From Cladopsammia gracilis (lineage: Eukaryota; Cnidaria; Anthozoa; Scleractinia; Dendrophylliidae): a stretch of 64,000 nucleotides of DNA. Positions 10,588-22,961 of the stretch are shown piece by piece. How positions within the stretch are numbered: the first letter of the stretch is position 1; each line of letters opens with the position of its first letter. Where the stretch lies: NCBI GenBank assembly GCA_022457155.1, contig JAJGOT010000013.1:1947001-2011000 (forward strand), read 5' to 3'. The notes under the pieces were generated by a model. That model was not told where the DNA came from, ran no database searches, and saw only the letters and a list, made by a program, of their open reading frames with translations. The position numbers and the translations under genes are program-made.

Positions 10588-13500
10588 CTACTTTCCAAAA
10601 CTGAAGAGAAAGGGGATGGCAAAATATTATGATCATAGAAGCACTTGAAGAGAAATTTTATCCGAAATAATGACAATTTAAATTTTAGGTTGCTGAATCA
10701 TGGTTTTAAACACTTGTAAAAGGAAAATAGGAGTTTTCTCTTAAAATAGTAAGAGAAAATAGGAAGACCTCAAGAAAATAGAAAATAGAAAAAAGGAGGA
10801 AGTTGATTACCTTTATATTAACTGTAGCACACCTTAAACCTCTATTTATTCATGGCTTACCTTGCTTTTCGGCCTGTCCCACCAGTATCGGGAATATGTT
10901 GCAGATCCATAAAGATGGCTACAATATGACACAGAATTAGTGAATGGAATTTAAAAAGCATCCCATCCAAGAGGAAGAAGAGGAGTAAAAAACTCCTACT
11001 AGTTATTTCATGCTATGGAAACCAGAGATGTGATAACCTAATGGGCTGTTTTGTCTGTTTTGCGGTTTTGCCTCCTTGGTGAGGAACAAAATGCCTGATT
11101 TCCTGAATGCCCAAGGAATTGATCTGGGCACCTAATTTTTGGCTCCTATGATGTGAAATGACCCCTAAACCCCCACCCTTATGAATCTTATGGCTAAAAC
11201 ACTCAGAAAAAAATAAGCAAACTTCTTACCATGAGTCTCATTAATCAGCTTACGAGTTATGATGCTCTGAAAATCAGCTCCCCAACAAACTTCGTGCAGA
11301 ACAGGATACCTGTAATGTGTTGAACTCTGGGCACTTCCTACAAAAAAAGGGAAAATATGGACAGTTTATAGCCAACATGTTGTACACTTTGGCCTGGTGG
11401 ATTTTATTTACAGACTCAAAAGTTAGAACCACCTTGTACAGCATAATAAACATTACAACAGGAAAGTACTTCAGGTAACTTGAGGAAACTCAAAATATAA
11501 ATTCCACTTTAATACTGTACTTAATGTCATAAATGTGTGAGAAGCTTGGAGAGACATCAATACACTTCAATAGTATGTAAATAATAAGCTATTTTCTCTC
11601 ATTTTTTATGCTTTTGTTAAAGAAAAGTCATTAGATAGTTACTTTCTGGCATCTCCAAAGGATCTGATTGGGAAAAACCACTGGACAATGGTCTGGGTCA
11701 CTGTCCATACAGGCATGGCAGTTAATGCTCTACCAATGCTCAAAGTATAATTAACAGTAAAAGTAAACAACAGCTCACCTCCACTGACTGTTGGCCAACC
11801 AACAGTTTACCGACAGGTTCGGCCAACATGTTACTGACAGTTGGGCAACAGTCGACCAAAAGTTGGTGGAGGTGAGCTTTTCTTCACTTTTACCTAATAA
11901 TATTAAGAGTGCCACAGGAAAGTACTGCTCAATAGCTTTCATTTAAATGGTCACACTTTGGGATTTTATGACTCAAAAGTTAGAACCACCTTGTACAGCA
12001 TCCCCAGCACCACAGGAAAAAAATGCTCAATAGCTTTCATTTGAATGGTCACACTTTAAGACTTCATTCACAGACTCAAAAGTTAGAACCACCTTGTACA
12101 GCATAATAAACAGTACCACAGGAAAGTACTGTTCAATAGCTTTCATTTGAATGGTCACTTTTTAGGCTTTCATCCACAGACTCAAAAGTTAGAACCACCT
12201 TGTACAGCATGATAAACAGTACCACAGGAAAGTACTGCTCAATAGCTTTTACTTGAATGGTCACACTTTAGGGTTTCATCCACAGACTCAAAAATTAAAA
12301 CCAACTTGTACAGCATAAAAAAACACAGGAAAGTACCACTCAATAGCTTTTGTTTGAATGATCAATTCAGGACTTTATTCACAAACTCAAAAGTTAAGGC
12401 CTGGCCAAATGAGCAAAAGAGTTGCCAAGACTTGAAGGATGAGAGTTGGATGGCAGTTTTCTCCTACTCTCAGTCACTTAATAGCAGGGGCCAAATGAAG
12501 ATAAGAGTCATCCAAGAGTTAACCTGTACAAATTGCATGTATATTGATTGTGGACAATACTTGATGGAGTTCTCTTTCAAAAAAGAAGTGACTTAGAAAA
12601 ACATTTAACTGTAAAAAATTGCGACAAAACATTTCTTAAAAACATTGTAAAATTTTAAAAAGCTAAAAAGCTGACGACGTTTCGACGTTACCGTAACGTC
12701 ATTATCAAGTCAAAAATGTATAAAAAACTAGGTTCTATAAATACTAAGACGAACAATAAATGATGAAAATAATTGCTAAAATCACAAGTTAAACAAAAAG
12801 TTTTGCACGTATGGAGTCCGTTTGGACGTTCAAATTAGGTTTGAATTTCTTGATGTAAAGCATTTCAAACACTAAACAATCAAATTTGCCTTGACACCTT
12901 CTCAGAATCTTAAAATGGCTCTCATTCAAAAGATTGCTCCCACCGTGCGCTTCATGTAAATGTTTGCCAATTGCCGAATTTTTGTGCTCAGCAACACGTT
13001 GAAAAAGGTGCCGTCTTAGTATTTATAGAACCTAGTTTTTTATACATTTTTGACTTGATAATGACGTTACGGTAACGTCGAAACGTCGTCAGCTTTTTAG
13101 CTTTTTAAAATTTTACAATGTTTTTAAGAAATGCTTTGTCGCTATTTTTTTTATAGTTAAAAGTTCTCTTTCACTCATGTATATCTTTTACCAAGAGTAT
13201 TTTTGTTGTGCTTTGCTTGTTTTTTTGTTTGAACAGGTTTGAATTTGATGAGAGCAGTCAAGAGTGGACAAGAGTTGCTGAGAGTGCATGAGAGTTAATA
13301 GGCCAAATGAGAGCCTAAACTCTTGTCAACTCTCACTCTCTTTTAGTCCTGGCTTTTACCCTAAGCTTATTTATAGTCCCAATTGTGATCAGCAGCAAAT
13401 TACTCCTTCTAATATCAATGTATAAACAATCGGAGAGGTTATGGGAATAAAGAATATGATCACCCAAGAATTCTCTCCCTCACTGCTACTACAATAAATT

Positions 13501-16500
13501 TATGGGAACAAGAATTGAGAATTTGTATTTTTATATTGTGGATTAAAGGGTGGAGTTTGACTGTAAAGTGAACAGGTTAAATATCACAATGTACAGACCA
13601 TTTTCAGAGACCGATAACAATGAAATCCATGATAGACATATTAATAATACTACAACCAAAGACAAAAGTGTTGGGAAGGTTCCTTGTTTTCCTCCCACCT
13701 CCCCCCTCATCCCCCCTCTTCCAAAGTTGCGGTTAACGCAAATACTTACCTTACACTGTCTTTTGAATAGACGTCTTCAACATTGGATTTGGGGGAGAGG
13801 GGGGCCATAAAAGGCGTTGCACGAGGCTTTAATTGAGCAGAAACCTAAAGGTAGTGTCATTTTTTAGCGTTTTACAAGCCTTCCCAACTAATTTTGTCTT
13901 AGGTTGTGTTGAAGTTTACTTGGGTGTGGTCTACACATAACGTCATTTTCTACAGCAATTCAAGGCGTCAAATACATTATCATAGTATAAAATGTTTTCT
14001 GATTGTATCTAACATGAATATCGAAGTATTAGCAGTTGCTTTGGTCAATGACAGCACAGGATAATAAAAAAAAAGAATATTCAGCCGTACAAAGAACGTT
14101 GATATTCGAGTTAATCCTGAAAACAGAGATGTTAAATGTAAGATGGAAATTTCTACATTTCTGGGGGCAAAATTCCTCCAGCAGAACAAGTGCACTTGGT
14201 ACCCTATGGACACTGTTTTGCCCAGTTATGTTGGACAATGTAAGCTAAAGAGTAATCATCAGTCAGCGGTTTTCACCGTTAATTGTACGAGTACATCATT
14301 ACTCCACGAACGTGCAACATTACTCCATTCATATATGGTGAATTATAGCTGTTGAAAGCAATGTAAATGAAATCAAAATGGCCAATGTTAATGTCCTTGT
14401 TATAAAGACTTGTTGGAACGAATAATCCAGTTGTTTCGGTTTCATTTCAGTAGAAATCGAACATTACTCCACGAAAAGTACGAAATAGAAAGATATAATT
14501 AGATTTATGTTTTAAGAACTGTTTTCAAATGGAGTATTGTTCAAAATAAGGAAAATCGTTTACTTTAGAGATTTATAACGGGGTCCTGTGCTCAGGTTTT
14601 AAGTTCTTAACCACAATCCACTGTAATCGAAATGAAAGACCTTTTAAATGCTATTTTTGAGTGCTTTTAGGTGTGGAGTATTGTGGAGTAATGTTAGCAG
14701 AAGTACTCATGCGAAACAGAAAGGTCACGCAAATTTGACAGGTTGTTAACACAGAGATAATAAATATATGAATAATCGTTTTTATTCGCTTTTGAAGTTT
14801 TTTGGGGTTTGCTTGTGTTGTTAGTATATCATCCAAAGTTCAATCAAGTTACTCCTAAACGACATTTTCTCGTTTCGGATCCACGTGCATTGTCCGTCTA
14901 CGTGATGTTTTTCGTGGACCTGCAGTTTGAAGCGTCATTCCAGAAAACTATTATTCAACTCAGTAATAATACGTATAACTTTAACTATAACCTAACATTG
15001 CTAAAACACTTTCCTATGTAATAATATTTGGCCTTTTAGAGTGCAATGTATTTCGAGGTTTTCACAGACTTTATGTCACGCAACCGTTACCGTTTGATCA
15101 TTATTATACATTTGTAACAATCCGTCAATTTGAACGTTTTGACCTCTGACATTGACACAAGAAAGACTAATTAATTATCATTCAGCGGACGAAGTCTTAG
15201 CCCTATATCGTTAATAGTTTTTATTTTATGAGTAGTTAAAAGTTTTTTTCAGTTTTCATACAACCAAAGACAAAAGTGTTGGGAAGGTTCCTTGTTTTCC
15301 TCCCACCTCCCCCCTCATCCCCCCTCTTCCAAAGTTGCGGTTAACGCAAATACTTACCTTACACTGTCTTTTGAATAGACGTCTTCAACATTGGATTTGG
15401 GGGAGAGGGGGGCTATAAAAGGTATTGCACGAGGCTTTAATTGAGCAGAAACCTAAAGGTAGTGTCATTTTTTAGCGTTTTACAAGCCTTCCCAACTAAT
15501 TTTGTCTTAGGTTGTAGCATATTATGTAATAACTACTGATGGGTTAATGTCACTGGTCAAAAACCGGCTAAAACCAACCTCTGCTCTATTAAGACCCCCT
15601 TCTTGATGCCTGCAATTACAGCCATGCTCCGTCACGCATGACCAGTATCCACGAGACTGAAATGGACATTTGAATATTTCTTTGTAACGTCCGAGATTTG
15701 AATGAAACCTTGAAGATCTCGCAGGAAAACACTTTAAAAGTCACAAGTTAATGGCAAAATAACTTCGCTACACGCATAAAAAACCTAATATTGTTCGGAT
15801 ATGTAACATTTAAAGTAAAATGATATTTTGTTGCTCTTTGTTTCCGAAAATGCGGTAAAATTCTCACGGGAATTTCAAATCTCGGAATGAAATTACAAAA
15901 CCGACGTGTAAACTTGAAAACTCCATTCAATTTTCAAAAATACTGGTCACGCGTGACAGAGCATGGCTGTAAATTAACCCCTCCCCCAGGATGTTAATAG
16001 AGCTTTTACAGTACATGTATTTTATGCATCTTACTTGGTTTGCCATCTGATGTATGAACAAGAATTCCATGTCCTGGAGCCCAGTAACCAGTCAGTTTCT
16101 CACATCCTGGGATAACCTAAATATCAAAATTATTATAACATTTCGTAAAATACAAGGATTTTTCCAATTGCAGAAAAAATCATATATGTGAAGACATGGG
16201 TAATGGAGATTTCAGTTCTTGCTTTAATATTATTTTGCTAACTACTGCTTTTTAAAGAGACGGACCTTCAGTATGTACATGTAGTATTATTTTAGTATTT
16301 TCATTTGAAATGGTATTACAGTTTTTGTATTGCACTTTTTGTCATTTGTTTACGGTTTTACAGTTCAGGGACCCTCAGTGAATAGGGGATGCACAATATG
16401 CGAGCTAGCGATTCATGAGAGCCATGGCTGTGAGCCAGCGAGTCATGCGAGGCATTCGTGTGAGGCACGCAGCAAAGCAAGCACGTGTGTTAAACTGCCA

Positions 16501-16811
16501 AGTGATTGGTGTAGATTCACAAAATTAATAGCACATATTTTTACAACGAAGTAAAATAACTGGGGGACCACGTTTTAAGCTTAAGAATCTTTTTTCTTCC
16601 GAGTGAAGATAAAATATGTCAAATCAAGCGTGATCACGAATTATGACAATTTCCACTTGTGCAATCAAGAAATATCTGACCAATCAATAACAAAATATTA
16701 ATTGACTTTAACGGTATTTGCAAACATATAAATTTGGCTATATTTTGTACGATAACCTACCGTAGTGGCTGAGTCTCCAGTCACCGCTTGTCCTCTCCCA
16801 GTGGCCGCCAT
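10588..16811 (-). CDS. Small five-exon gene, 103-aa protein of unknown function
   Basis: Exons in minus-strand order: 16761-16811, 16035-16116, 11230-11337, 10861-10918, 10588-10600. The ATG sits in a good context (CAAGATGGCGG). Donors are GTAGGT, GTAAGA, GTAAGA and GTAAGC; acceptors all end in AG, the last after a strong pyrimidine tract. Phases match at all four junctions and the open frame ends in TAG. The protein starts MAATGRGQAV and contains LTGYWAPGHGILVHTSDG (exon 2) and YRYPVLHEVCWGADFQ (exon 3). No signal peptide or membrane segment. I do not recognise the family. The ~4.7-kb second intron is filled with MITEs, a tandem repeat and a Penelope remnant. The 13-nt last exon is the least certain part; exons 2-4 are the best supported. 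Confidence 0.6.
11890..12400. repeat. Tandem repeat, unit ~106 bp, inverse orientation to the 28.9-kb array
   Basis: Copies are marked by GACTCAAAAGTTAGAACC at 11970, 12073, 12179, 12285 and (diverged) 12384, spacing 99-106 bp. A lone copy starts at 11413. Each unit also carries CACAGGAAAGTACTGCTC and AGCTTTCATTTGAATGG. It is the reverse complement of the array at 28881-29820. It lies in intron 2 of the small five-exon gene. Confidence 0.9.
12640..13127 (-). mobile_element. 5'-truncated Penelope-like element end flanked by ~115-bp inverted repeats
   Basis: The inverted repeats at about 12640-12754 and 13011-13127 are nearly identical and contain GACGTTTCGACGTTACCG, typical of Penelope pseudo-LTRs. 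Between them, on the minus strand, 12789-13003 is open and ends in a stop. It reads QRVAEHKNSAIGKHLHEAHG and then CQGKFDCLVFEMLYIK, the conserved C-terminus of Penelope-like proteins with a GIY-YIG endonuclease. The rest of the protein is gone. Confidence 0.8.
13652..13908. mobile_element. MITE family A, copy 1 (257 bp, ~28-bp TIRs)
   Basis: Near-identical to 15260-15515, with only a few differences (for example GGCGTTGC versus GGTATTGC). The ends ACAACCAAAGACAAAAG and the inverse of CTAATTTTGTCTTAGGTTGT form TIRs. No convincing target-site duplication seen. Within intron 2 of the small five-exon gene. Confidence 0.85.
15260..15515. mobile_element. MITE family A, copy 2
   Basis: Same element and orientation as 13652-13908, 1.6 kb away. 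The high identity implies recent movement or duplication. A partial terminus-like motif recurs near 20495. Confidence 0.85.
15616..15972. mobile_element. MITE family B, copy 1 (~357 bp, ~33-bp TIRs)
   Basis: Starts TTACAGCCATGCTCCGTCAC and ends with the inverse. A second copy at 49682-50050 matches along its whole length with scattered differences. Non-coding despite short open frames. Confidence 0.88.
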
Positions 16812-17464
16812 CTTGTTTTAGCCAAACCGTGGTGTGTTGTGGGTAATCAGTCCAGACCCCAGCGGACAAACAAAATTGGCGGGATCGAAAAACTTTTCCT
16901 GGGGTTGGTCGGAGAAGAGTGGAAGGAGGGGGTAGTAACGAGGTGATCGTCGTACATTTTGGGGGTTAAAATTCGTGGTTCGCTATCCAAAAACTATAGA
17001 TGACGAATCCATACTCTGGTTTATCTCCACCATGTGTACGGTTGCCAAGGGGCATTAGAGAGAGCGTTAATTTCGAAAATACCGAGAAAAAGGTGGAGAT
17101 ATATCGATGATATTTTTATGATCTGGACTCAAGGGCTAGATCATTTGAAAATATTCATTGATTATCCACTATTAAGATCACTAGCTGTCACTCATTAACT
17201 AAAGTTCCATTTCTCGATGTTATGGTATCTCTACAGAACGGCATAATACACCAATATCACGCTAGCATGGCATGAAAATATATTTAATTAAATGGGGAAA
17301 AGAGTCCAGTTAGCACATCAATATTAGTAAAATTGTAAAGTTTCGCAAAGATTGCTCTTATACTGACGGAGATATGAGCTTTTGAAACTTAGTACTCTGG
17401 CCCTACTGAAAATGTGCAAATCTAAAATTAACATCAATAGAAAAAAAAAAGCAAAACCCCCTAC

Positions 17465-17570
17465 AGGACTAGCCTGCAAGCAAGCTGTGCTGGGTTAAAG
17501 GGGATTAGGGAGGCCCCTCTCATTCCCTCCCTAATCCCCTTTAACCCAGCACAGCTTGCTCGCAGGCTAG
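17465..17570. repeat. Near-perfect hairpin, ~46-bp arms
   Basis: Arms 17465-17511 and 17525-17570 are inverse copies with a single visible mismatch (GCAAGCAAGC versus GCTCGCAGGC region). A CTATCCTATCTATCCTGCC microsatellite-like stretch follows (17580-17665). Confidence 0.9.
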
Positions 17571-18018
17571 TCCTAGCTAGGCTAGCTATCCTATCTATCC
17601 TGCCCCCCCCCCTATCCTATCTATCCTGCCTCCCCCCCATCCTATCTATCCTGCCCCCCCTACCTACCCCTACATCTCAAGTATATGTTCACGTTTGGTA
17701 TATATAAGACTTAGAAGAAACACTGGCGCCATTGTGGTACAGCCTTCATTTACAAAACATTCAATAATAATGACTAATGACTAAATGAAATACGCAGATG
17801 AATAAATGGAATACGCAATGAATAATGACTGAATGAAAGGAGTAACATTTTCTCGGACATTTTCTTATCATGTTTAAAATGTATCATAAAACGTTCTTAC
17901 GCATGCGCATCAGTATAGGATGCTTAGAGCCTCTTGTTGTTATGTATATCGCAGCCTGAATCAGTCAAACATTCCATCGTGTTTCATGTGAAGCAGAACA
18001 ACTTCGAACATGTCAAGT

Positions 18019-18480
18019 GTCAAAGCTGGAGCTCTTATAGAAACGTAGAAAATCGCCTATGAATATTGAAACAATAGAAATTTGTCAATGAGCAAAAATA
18101 AGGCCATTTTTCAAAAATCGAAAAGGTCACTTTTAAGCTCATTAACCGATTTCTATTGTTTAAATATTCATGGGTTAATATCTCTGTGATCTGGCAATTC
18201 TAAGTAGAGTTGTAAAGAATACGCATGCGTGAATATTTTTGTGCAAATGTCAAAGCTGGAGCTCTTATAGAAACGTAGAAAATCGCCTATGAATATGGAA
18301 ACAATAGAGATTTGTCAATGAGCAAAAATAAGACCATTTTTCAAAAATCGAAAAGGTCACTTTTAAGCTCATTAACCGATTTCTATTGTTTCAATATTCA
18401 TGGGTTGATATCTCTGTGAAAAAGGGGATTTGCCAGGCAATTCTAAGTGAGTTGGAAGGAATACGCATGCGTGCGATTTG
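18019..18480. repeat. Tandem duplication, two ~230-bp units
   Basis: Both units start at TCAAAGCTGGAGCTCTTATA (about 18019 and 18248) and end near an ACGCATGCGTG block. Each unit is itself partly self-inverse, with an AACAATAGAAATTT block near its start and the opposite block later. Confidence 0.85.
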
Positions 18481-20218
18481 TCGCGTAAAAATCGTATGTG
18501 TTAAGCCTTTACAACTTTAATCAAAACCAATTATTATAGTTGTTATTAAAGACCAAAGATAAGATGATAGATCATGCACTCTTCATTGGTTTGTGGTTAT
18601 TATTATAGTTTTTATTGCATATTGTTGTCTTTTCTTATTAACAAAATAATTAATAACGATAAATAACATTGTAAAATTCGTTAATAATTCATAACAGTTA
18701 TGACCAAAAAAGTAATACAAATGTTACAAATAACAAAAAAACTAATAAACAATTAAATAACAGAATTTCGTTTCATTTTTACAAAGAAATGTATGGGAAA
18801 AACACGAAAACGAGCCTGGACGGGCAATCTATGCCTGTCCACCATACATTTCTATGTAAAAATGCTCAGTTTCAAAATTTCATATCTTCGTCAGTTTTTT
18901 AGCAATCTTTACAAAGCTTTGTAGTTTTACTAATATCGATATGCTGAATTTGATGCTGGGCTCCTTTTCCCAATTAACCAAATATATTTTGTGCCCTGCT
19001 AGCGTGATATTGGTCTTTTAAAGACTAAGCCTACAGATAAACACCAACACCTCAGTACATCATGCCATCCTAAACACACTAAAAAAGCTATTCCATTCAG
19101 TTTAGCTCTTCGCCTCCGCCGCATTTGTTACACTGACGCTAAATTTAAACTTCGCACTAATCAATTAAAATCATATCTCCTCGCACGAGGTTATCATAAA
19201 ACTTTCCTTAACTGACAGTTTCTGCGCACTGCTAATATTTCTCGCAATGTTGCCTTGCTAACTAAACCTGATGATTCCACTGACCATTTACCTTTCGTTG
19301 TTACATATAACCCAGCTATTCCTCGCATCTCCAATATCTTACGCAAACATTTGACGTCTTTAAAAACCCACCTTTCGTTGCTTACAGACGTAGTGCTAAC
19401 CTACGCGACCTTTTAGTTAGAGCGCAATTACCACACACCACCTCTAACAATACTAATTTACCACCGGGCTCTTTCCGTTGTGGACAAGATTGTGCCACTT
19501 GTCTTTACATCACCAACGGTCTTAAAGACTATATTTTTTATTCTACAGGCGAAACCCGTTCCATCACTTCACATATAACCTGTAACACTAAAAACTTATA
19601 ATCTACTTGATACAATGTAACCGCTGCCATTTATAATACATTGGTGAAACTAAGCGACGTCTTAAAGACAGATTTAACAAACATCGACGTTCCGTTGACA
19701 AACCAAACTTTAAATCCAAACCTACTACTGTCTCTGAACACTTTCTTTCCCGTTCTAACCATTCCAACATTGACATGCAACTTTATTCCACTAGAAATAA
19801 TTCTCAATTTTCGGGATTCTATTCGAAAAGCCAGAGAGTCGTATTTAATAGATAGAACGAAAACACTAGAACCACGTGATGAATTGTAGTTTACGTATAC
19901 TAGCCTTATCTTTAGTTTTTATTATCTTGTAGGTCATTTCCGCCCCTCCTCTTTTTTTAAATTTGTATTGCGACATTCTCCTTTATATAATGTTGTATTT
20001 TCATTTTATAATTTAATATCATCTTATAACCTGAAGAAGGCTGGTCTGCCCAGCCGAAATATTGTTTGAAATATATTTACTCGTTGTATCAGCTTTGCAG
20101 TAGTCCTTGGATTTCTCGTTAGTATATCCCTTTCAAATAGCCTTTAACGTGCGTCTGTTTGATATATTTTGAAAGGTCCTTTTTATAATACTTACAGTTT
20201 TTCCTACGTTTTTTATAC

Positions 20219-20355
20219 TTCAACTCGTGTTTTCGCTACCCTTTCCTGTTCTTCGTGAAATCCCTACCCTTTCATATACTTCAACTCGTGATATCCCGAC
20301 CCTTTCATATCATATACTTCAACTCGTGATATCCCGACCCTTTCATATACGTCCA
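20219..20355 (+). repeat. Tandem repeat of ~37 bp, about 4 units
   Basis: Units are marked by ACTTCAACTCGTG followed by ACCCTTTCATAT. The first unit is diverged. Confidence 0.75.
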
Positions 20356-22025
20356 GCCTCAAAAAGGTACCGTTTTCGGGTGGAGCATCCCCGTATAGCC
20401 CATTATAGGGAGTACCCCCACCCCCGGGATTCTACTTGCGCACGCCAGAAATTGAGAAAACCGTCCTGATTATTAAAAGAGGTCCGTGAATACAACCAAA
20501 GAAACACACTTATGGTATAACGTGTCCGCAGACAAATCCAAAATCCATCGTCTCCCCCCATCACGGGCAAAATCCTTTGTCAAAACTCGCTTAAACAATA
20601 AACGTGCAGGTTTGTCAAGGAAATATTAATTATTGCTCATTTTAACTTGTTTAACGTGTTTCATAATGACCTGTCGAAAAAGGTTAAATTTCCGACGAAT
20701 TGCCTTTGACCAAGTGCAACGCCTGTCATATGGTTATTGTATTAATTAGTTTTTATTCGCATGCAAATAAAACTTATTTTCATATATGAATGGTTTTCCA
20801 CTTAGGATCACTTAGGCTTGCTTCGAAAATATAAGAGACTAAAAGACCCTAAAAGCATCTCGGAAGTGGCTTATTCTAACAGCTCATCATTTAGACCTGT
20901 CAGCTGGTTCTGTGTCCCTTCCGGTTAAGTCACTCTTTTTTATATATAAGAACGTTGTTTATAAGAACGTTGAGGTTGGGATTGGCCAGAATTTTAAGAA
21001 CGTGCCAAGAACTTCAGTGATCAGGTTAAGATTTACTTAAGAACGTCTTTATTTACCATGAGCTAAAAATTATATTATTATTTATGCCATGCCCAGAGGA
21101 ATACGGCCAATTAGAAAGCTGTAAAGCCGTTGCATATTCTGCGGTATACCACGGGTTTTATTTATTTTGTTGGTTTTTCGACGTCGTAAATTGAATTAGA
21201 TAGTGTTAGGAACGAGATATGTACGAGTCGAAACATCTTCGCATCCGTCCTCGGTAAATATAATCTTCGGAAATTTTCACAATATGACGGAACGTTTAAA
21301 ATGAGCTTCGGATAAACATCGCAAAACTTCGGAACATTATAGGTAAATTGTCGGAGTCCGGCAAACTTCGGAAAAACAGAAATTGATCCCACAGTTTTAA
21401 ATAGCATTGATACAATTGTCATTTGTTCTGTCGTGAATTTTGAAAAGGTTATGACGTTTCGCCTGTTGTCTCGCTCGATCGTGCGCGTCCGCATTGCACA
21501 CAGTAAATTCTAGAATGCTGTATCTACTTACTTATAAGCCGAGTGTTTTCACTCATTCAAGCCCATTTTAACAAAATTTCCAAAGAAACATGACGACTTT
21601 GCTTACATGTGGGAGTTTTTGCGGGTTACGAATTATAAATGAGGTTTTGAATGTATGTCAGAAATGGTACCCGGGAACAAAGAAGCACCTGCTACCACGG
21701 AGAAGAAATAAGGTGGTGTTGATTGTCCAATTAAAGATTTGCATAATATTCTTTGAATTCTATTTTGCCAAAACCATACTGCTGCATGTTTTAAAATTAG
21801 CTTTTCCTTTTCTATTTAACACTGATAAACACGGATTACACACACTTGTATTTACAAATCTCCACTTTAAAAGAAGAGAATTTAATCGAAGTAAATATCA
21901 TTTTATTTTGCGCTGTGCAGCACGAATCGCTTAATTTTGAAATATATAAACCTTACGTACTTCAGTTCACAAGATAAAAGTTTAGAATGAGCATATTTAG
22001 GGTTTAAAATGACTATAAATTAACT
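20356..22025. other. Gap between Penelope element and GPCR gene
   Basis: No gene supported. Two ORFs of about 110 codons (21162-21494 minus, 21590-21934 plus) show no domain or coding signature. A short direct repeat AAGAACGTTG occurs near 20950-20970. Confidence 0.4.
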
Positions 22026-22961
22026 TCATGAACAGCAAAGTTGTCTGATTGTGTCCTTCGCTGCTTGCCTTATTCCTCTGATCTTCCAGCAATAAAGCAA
22101 CGGGTTTAATGATGAGTTTAAGTAAACTAAAACCGCAGTAATTTGTCTAGCAAGGAAAATAGTTATTGGATCCTCTGCTTGAGGCGTCAAAGCTACCGCT
22201 ATACCATACGGCAGATAACAAACTACTAATGTCACCTGCACCCACAGTGCACTGTACACTGCCTTTCTGTATCGAGCTATGTTCAGTGGAATTGCTTGGC
22301 TCGGTTGTCCTTGAGAAATTTGGTCCTGTTGTACTTGAATTTGGTGATGGCGCAGAGTAAGAAAAATTTTTGTGTAAGAGAAAATGGAAGTAACTAAACA
22401 CAGTGAAGCAGCTAAGTAACTTAGACATGAATGTATAAAGAAATTCCAATAATACATTGATATGATGATAATTGACAAAACCCAAAATGAAGTTAAAGTT
22501 ACATATGTTTTCTTCAGGGTAACAACTTGTCTATATCTGAGCCCTAGCAACAGGGCGAGAAGTCTGTCCACGCTTATCGCAGCCAGTGTGAACAAAGACA
22601 CAAAACACAAAATATAGCTAGTGGTAAAATTTGAGTACTCTGTGAAGCGACAAATAGTCCATCGTTCGTTCACCGCAGACATGAAAAATGCTATATTAAG
22701 AGGCTCCGCAATGATTCCAACACAGAGATCAGTTATCGCTAGGCTACGATACAGTAGTTTGGTCGGCGGATGAAGTGAAGACTCCTTGTGAAGGGCAACT
22801 AGAATCAGACTGTTCCCCAGAAATGCAGTAATGGACAGAAAAATATTTACTACTGAAAGAAATATTAGCTGCTTGTGCAATTCTCCAGTTAACTCCGCTG
22901 TGCAATACAATTCATCAATTGTTTTCTTGCCTCCGTCTCCAACAAAGTTTTTTACCGCCAT
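22026..22961 (-). CDS. Class A (rhodopsin-like) G-protein-coupled receptor
   Basis: A 311-aa intronless seven-helix protein. Landmarks: GN49-50 in TM1, LAITDL with D78 in TM2, C104 at the start of TM3, DRL (132-134) in place of DRY, CYLP (248-251) in TM6, and NPLLY (286-290) in TM7, followed by a helix-8 segment and a C-terminal CC pair that could be palmitoylated. N16-20 upstream of TM1 is short and no signal peptide is evident. The loop between TM4 and TM5 is very short. These traits fit the large intronless orphan GPCR sets of corals; the ligand cannot be told. The ATG follows a GTAAA-rich leader and the frame is closed upstream. Confidence 0.92.
   Translation of the reverse strand: MAVKNFVGDGGKKTIDELYCTAELTGELHKQLIFLSVVNIFLSITAFLGNSLILVALHKESSLHPPTKLLYRSLAITDLCVGIIAEPLNIAFFMSAVNERWTICRFTEYSNFTTSYILCFVSLFTLAAISVDRLLALLLGLRYRQVVTLKKTYVTLTSFWVLSIIIISMYYWNFFIHSCLSYLAASLCLVTSIFSYTKIFLTLRHHQIQVQQDQISQGQPSQAIPLNIARYRKAVYSALWVQVTLVVCYLPYGIAVALTPQAEDPITIFLARQITAVLVYLNSSLNPLLYCWKIRGIRQAAKDTIRQLCCS

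Larger units (their letters stand above)
17250..19016. mobile_element. Foldback element (~1.77 kb, ~150-bp degenerate TIRs) inside the Penelope RT gene
   Basis: The left end CCAATATCACGCTAGC and right end GCTAGCGTGATATTGG are exact inverse; the similarity continues inward about 150 bp (17250-17400 against 18868-19016). The element splits the Penelope frame between the GII and TKPTDKHQ blocks. No transposase seen, so it is non-autonomous. No clear target-site duplication. Confidence 0.8.
17055..20090 (+). mobile_element. Decayed Penelope-like retroelement, interrupted by a foldback element
   Basis: Reverse transcriptase remnants begin near 17055. RYIDDIFMIWTQGLDH (17090-17140) holds the catalytic YIDD motif, and KVPFLDVMVSLQNGII follows after a damaged stretch. 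Coding resumes at about 19022 with TKPTDKHQH and AIPFSLALRLRRIC, then FVVTYNPAIPRISNILRKH, a Cys-rich DCATC segment, and a GIY-YIG domain with IGETKRRLKDRFNKHRRSV (about 19640-19880). Several frameshifts and stops make it a pseudogene. The tail at 20030-20060 (GAAGAAGGCTGG, CAGCCGAAATATTG) is a Penelope-type terminus. The segment 17250-19016 is a later insertion. Confidence 0.85.

Noticed and set aside
13652..13908. Possible U1 snRNA gene (ATACTTACCTT in the repeat)
   Set aside because: Only the first ten bases resemble U1; the repeat has TIRs and behaves as a MITE.
21162..21934. Two ORFs of 110 and 114 codons
   Set aside because: No domain, no splice context, no conserved-looking composition.
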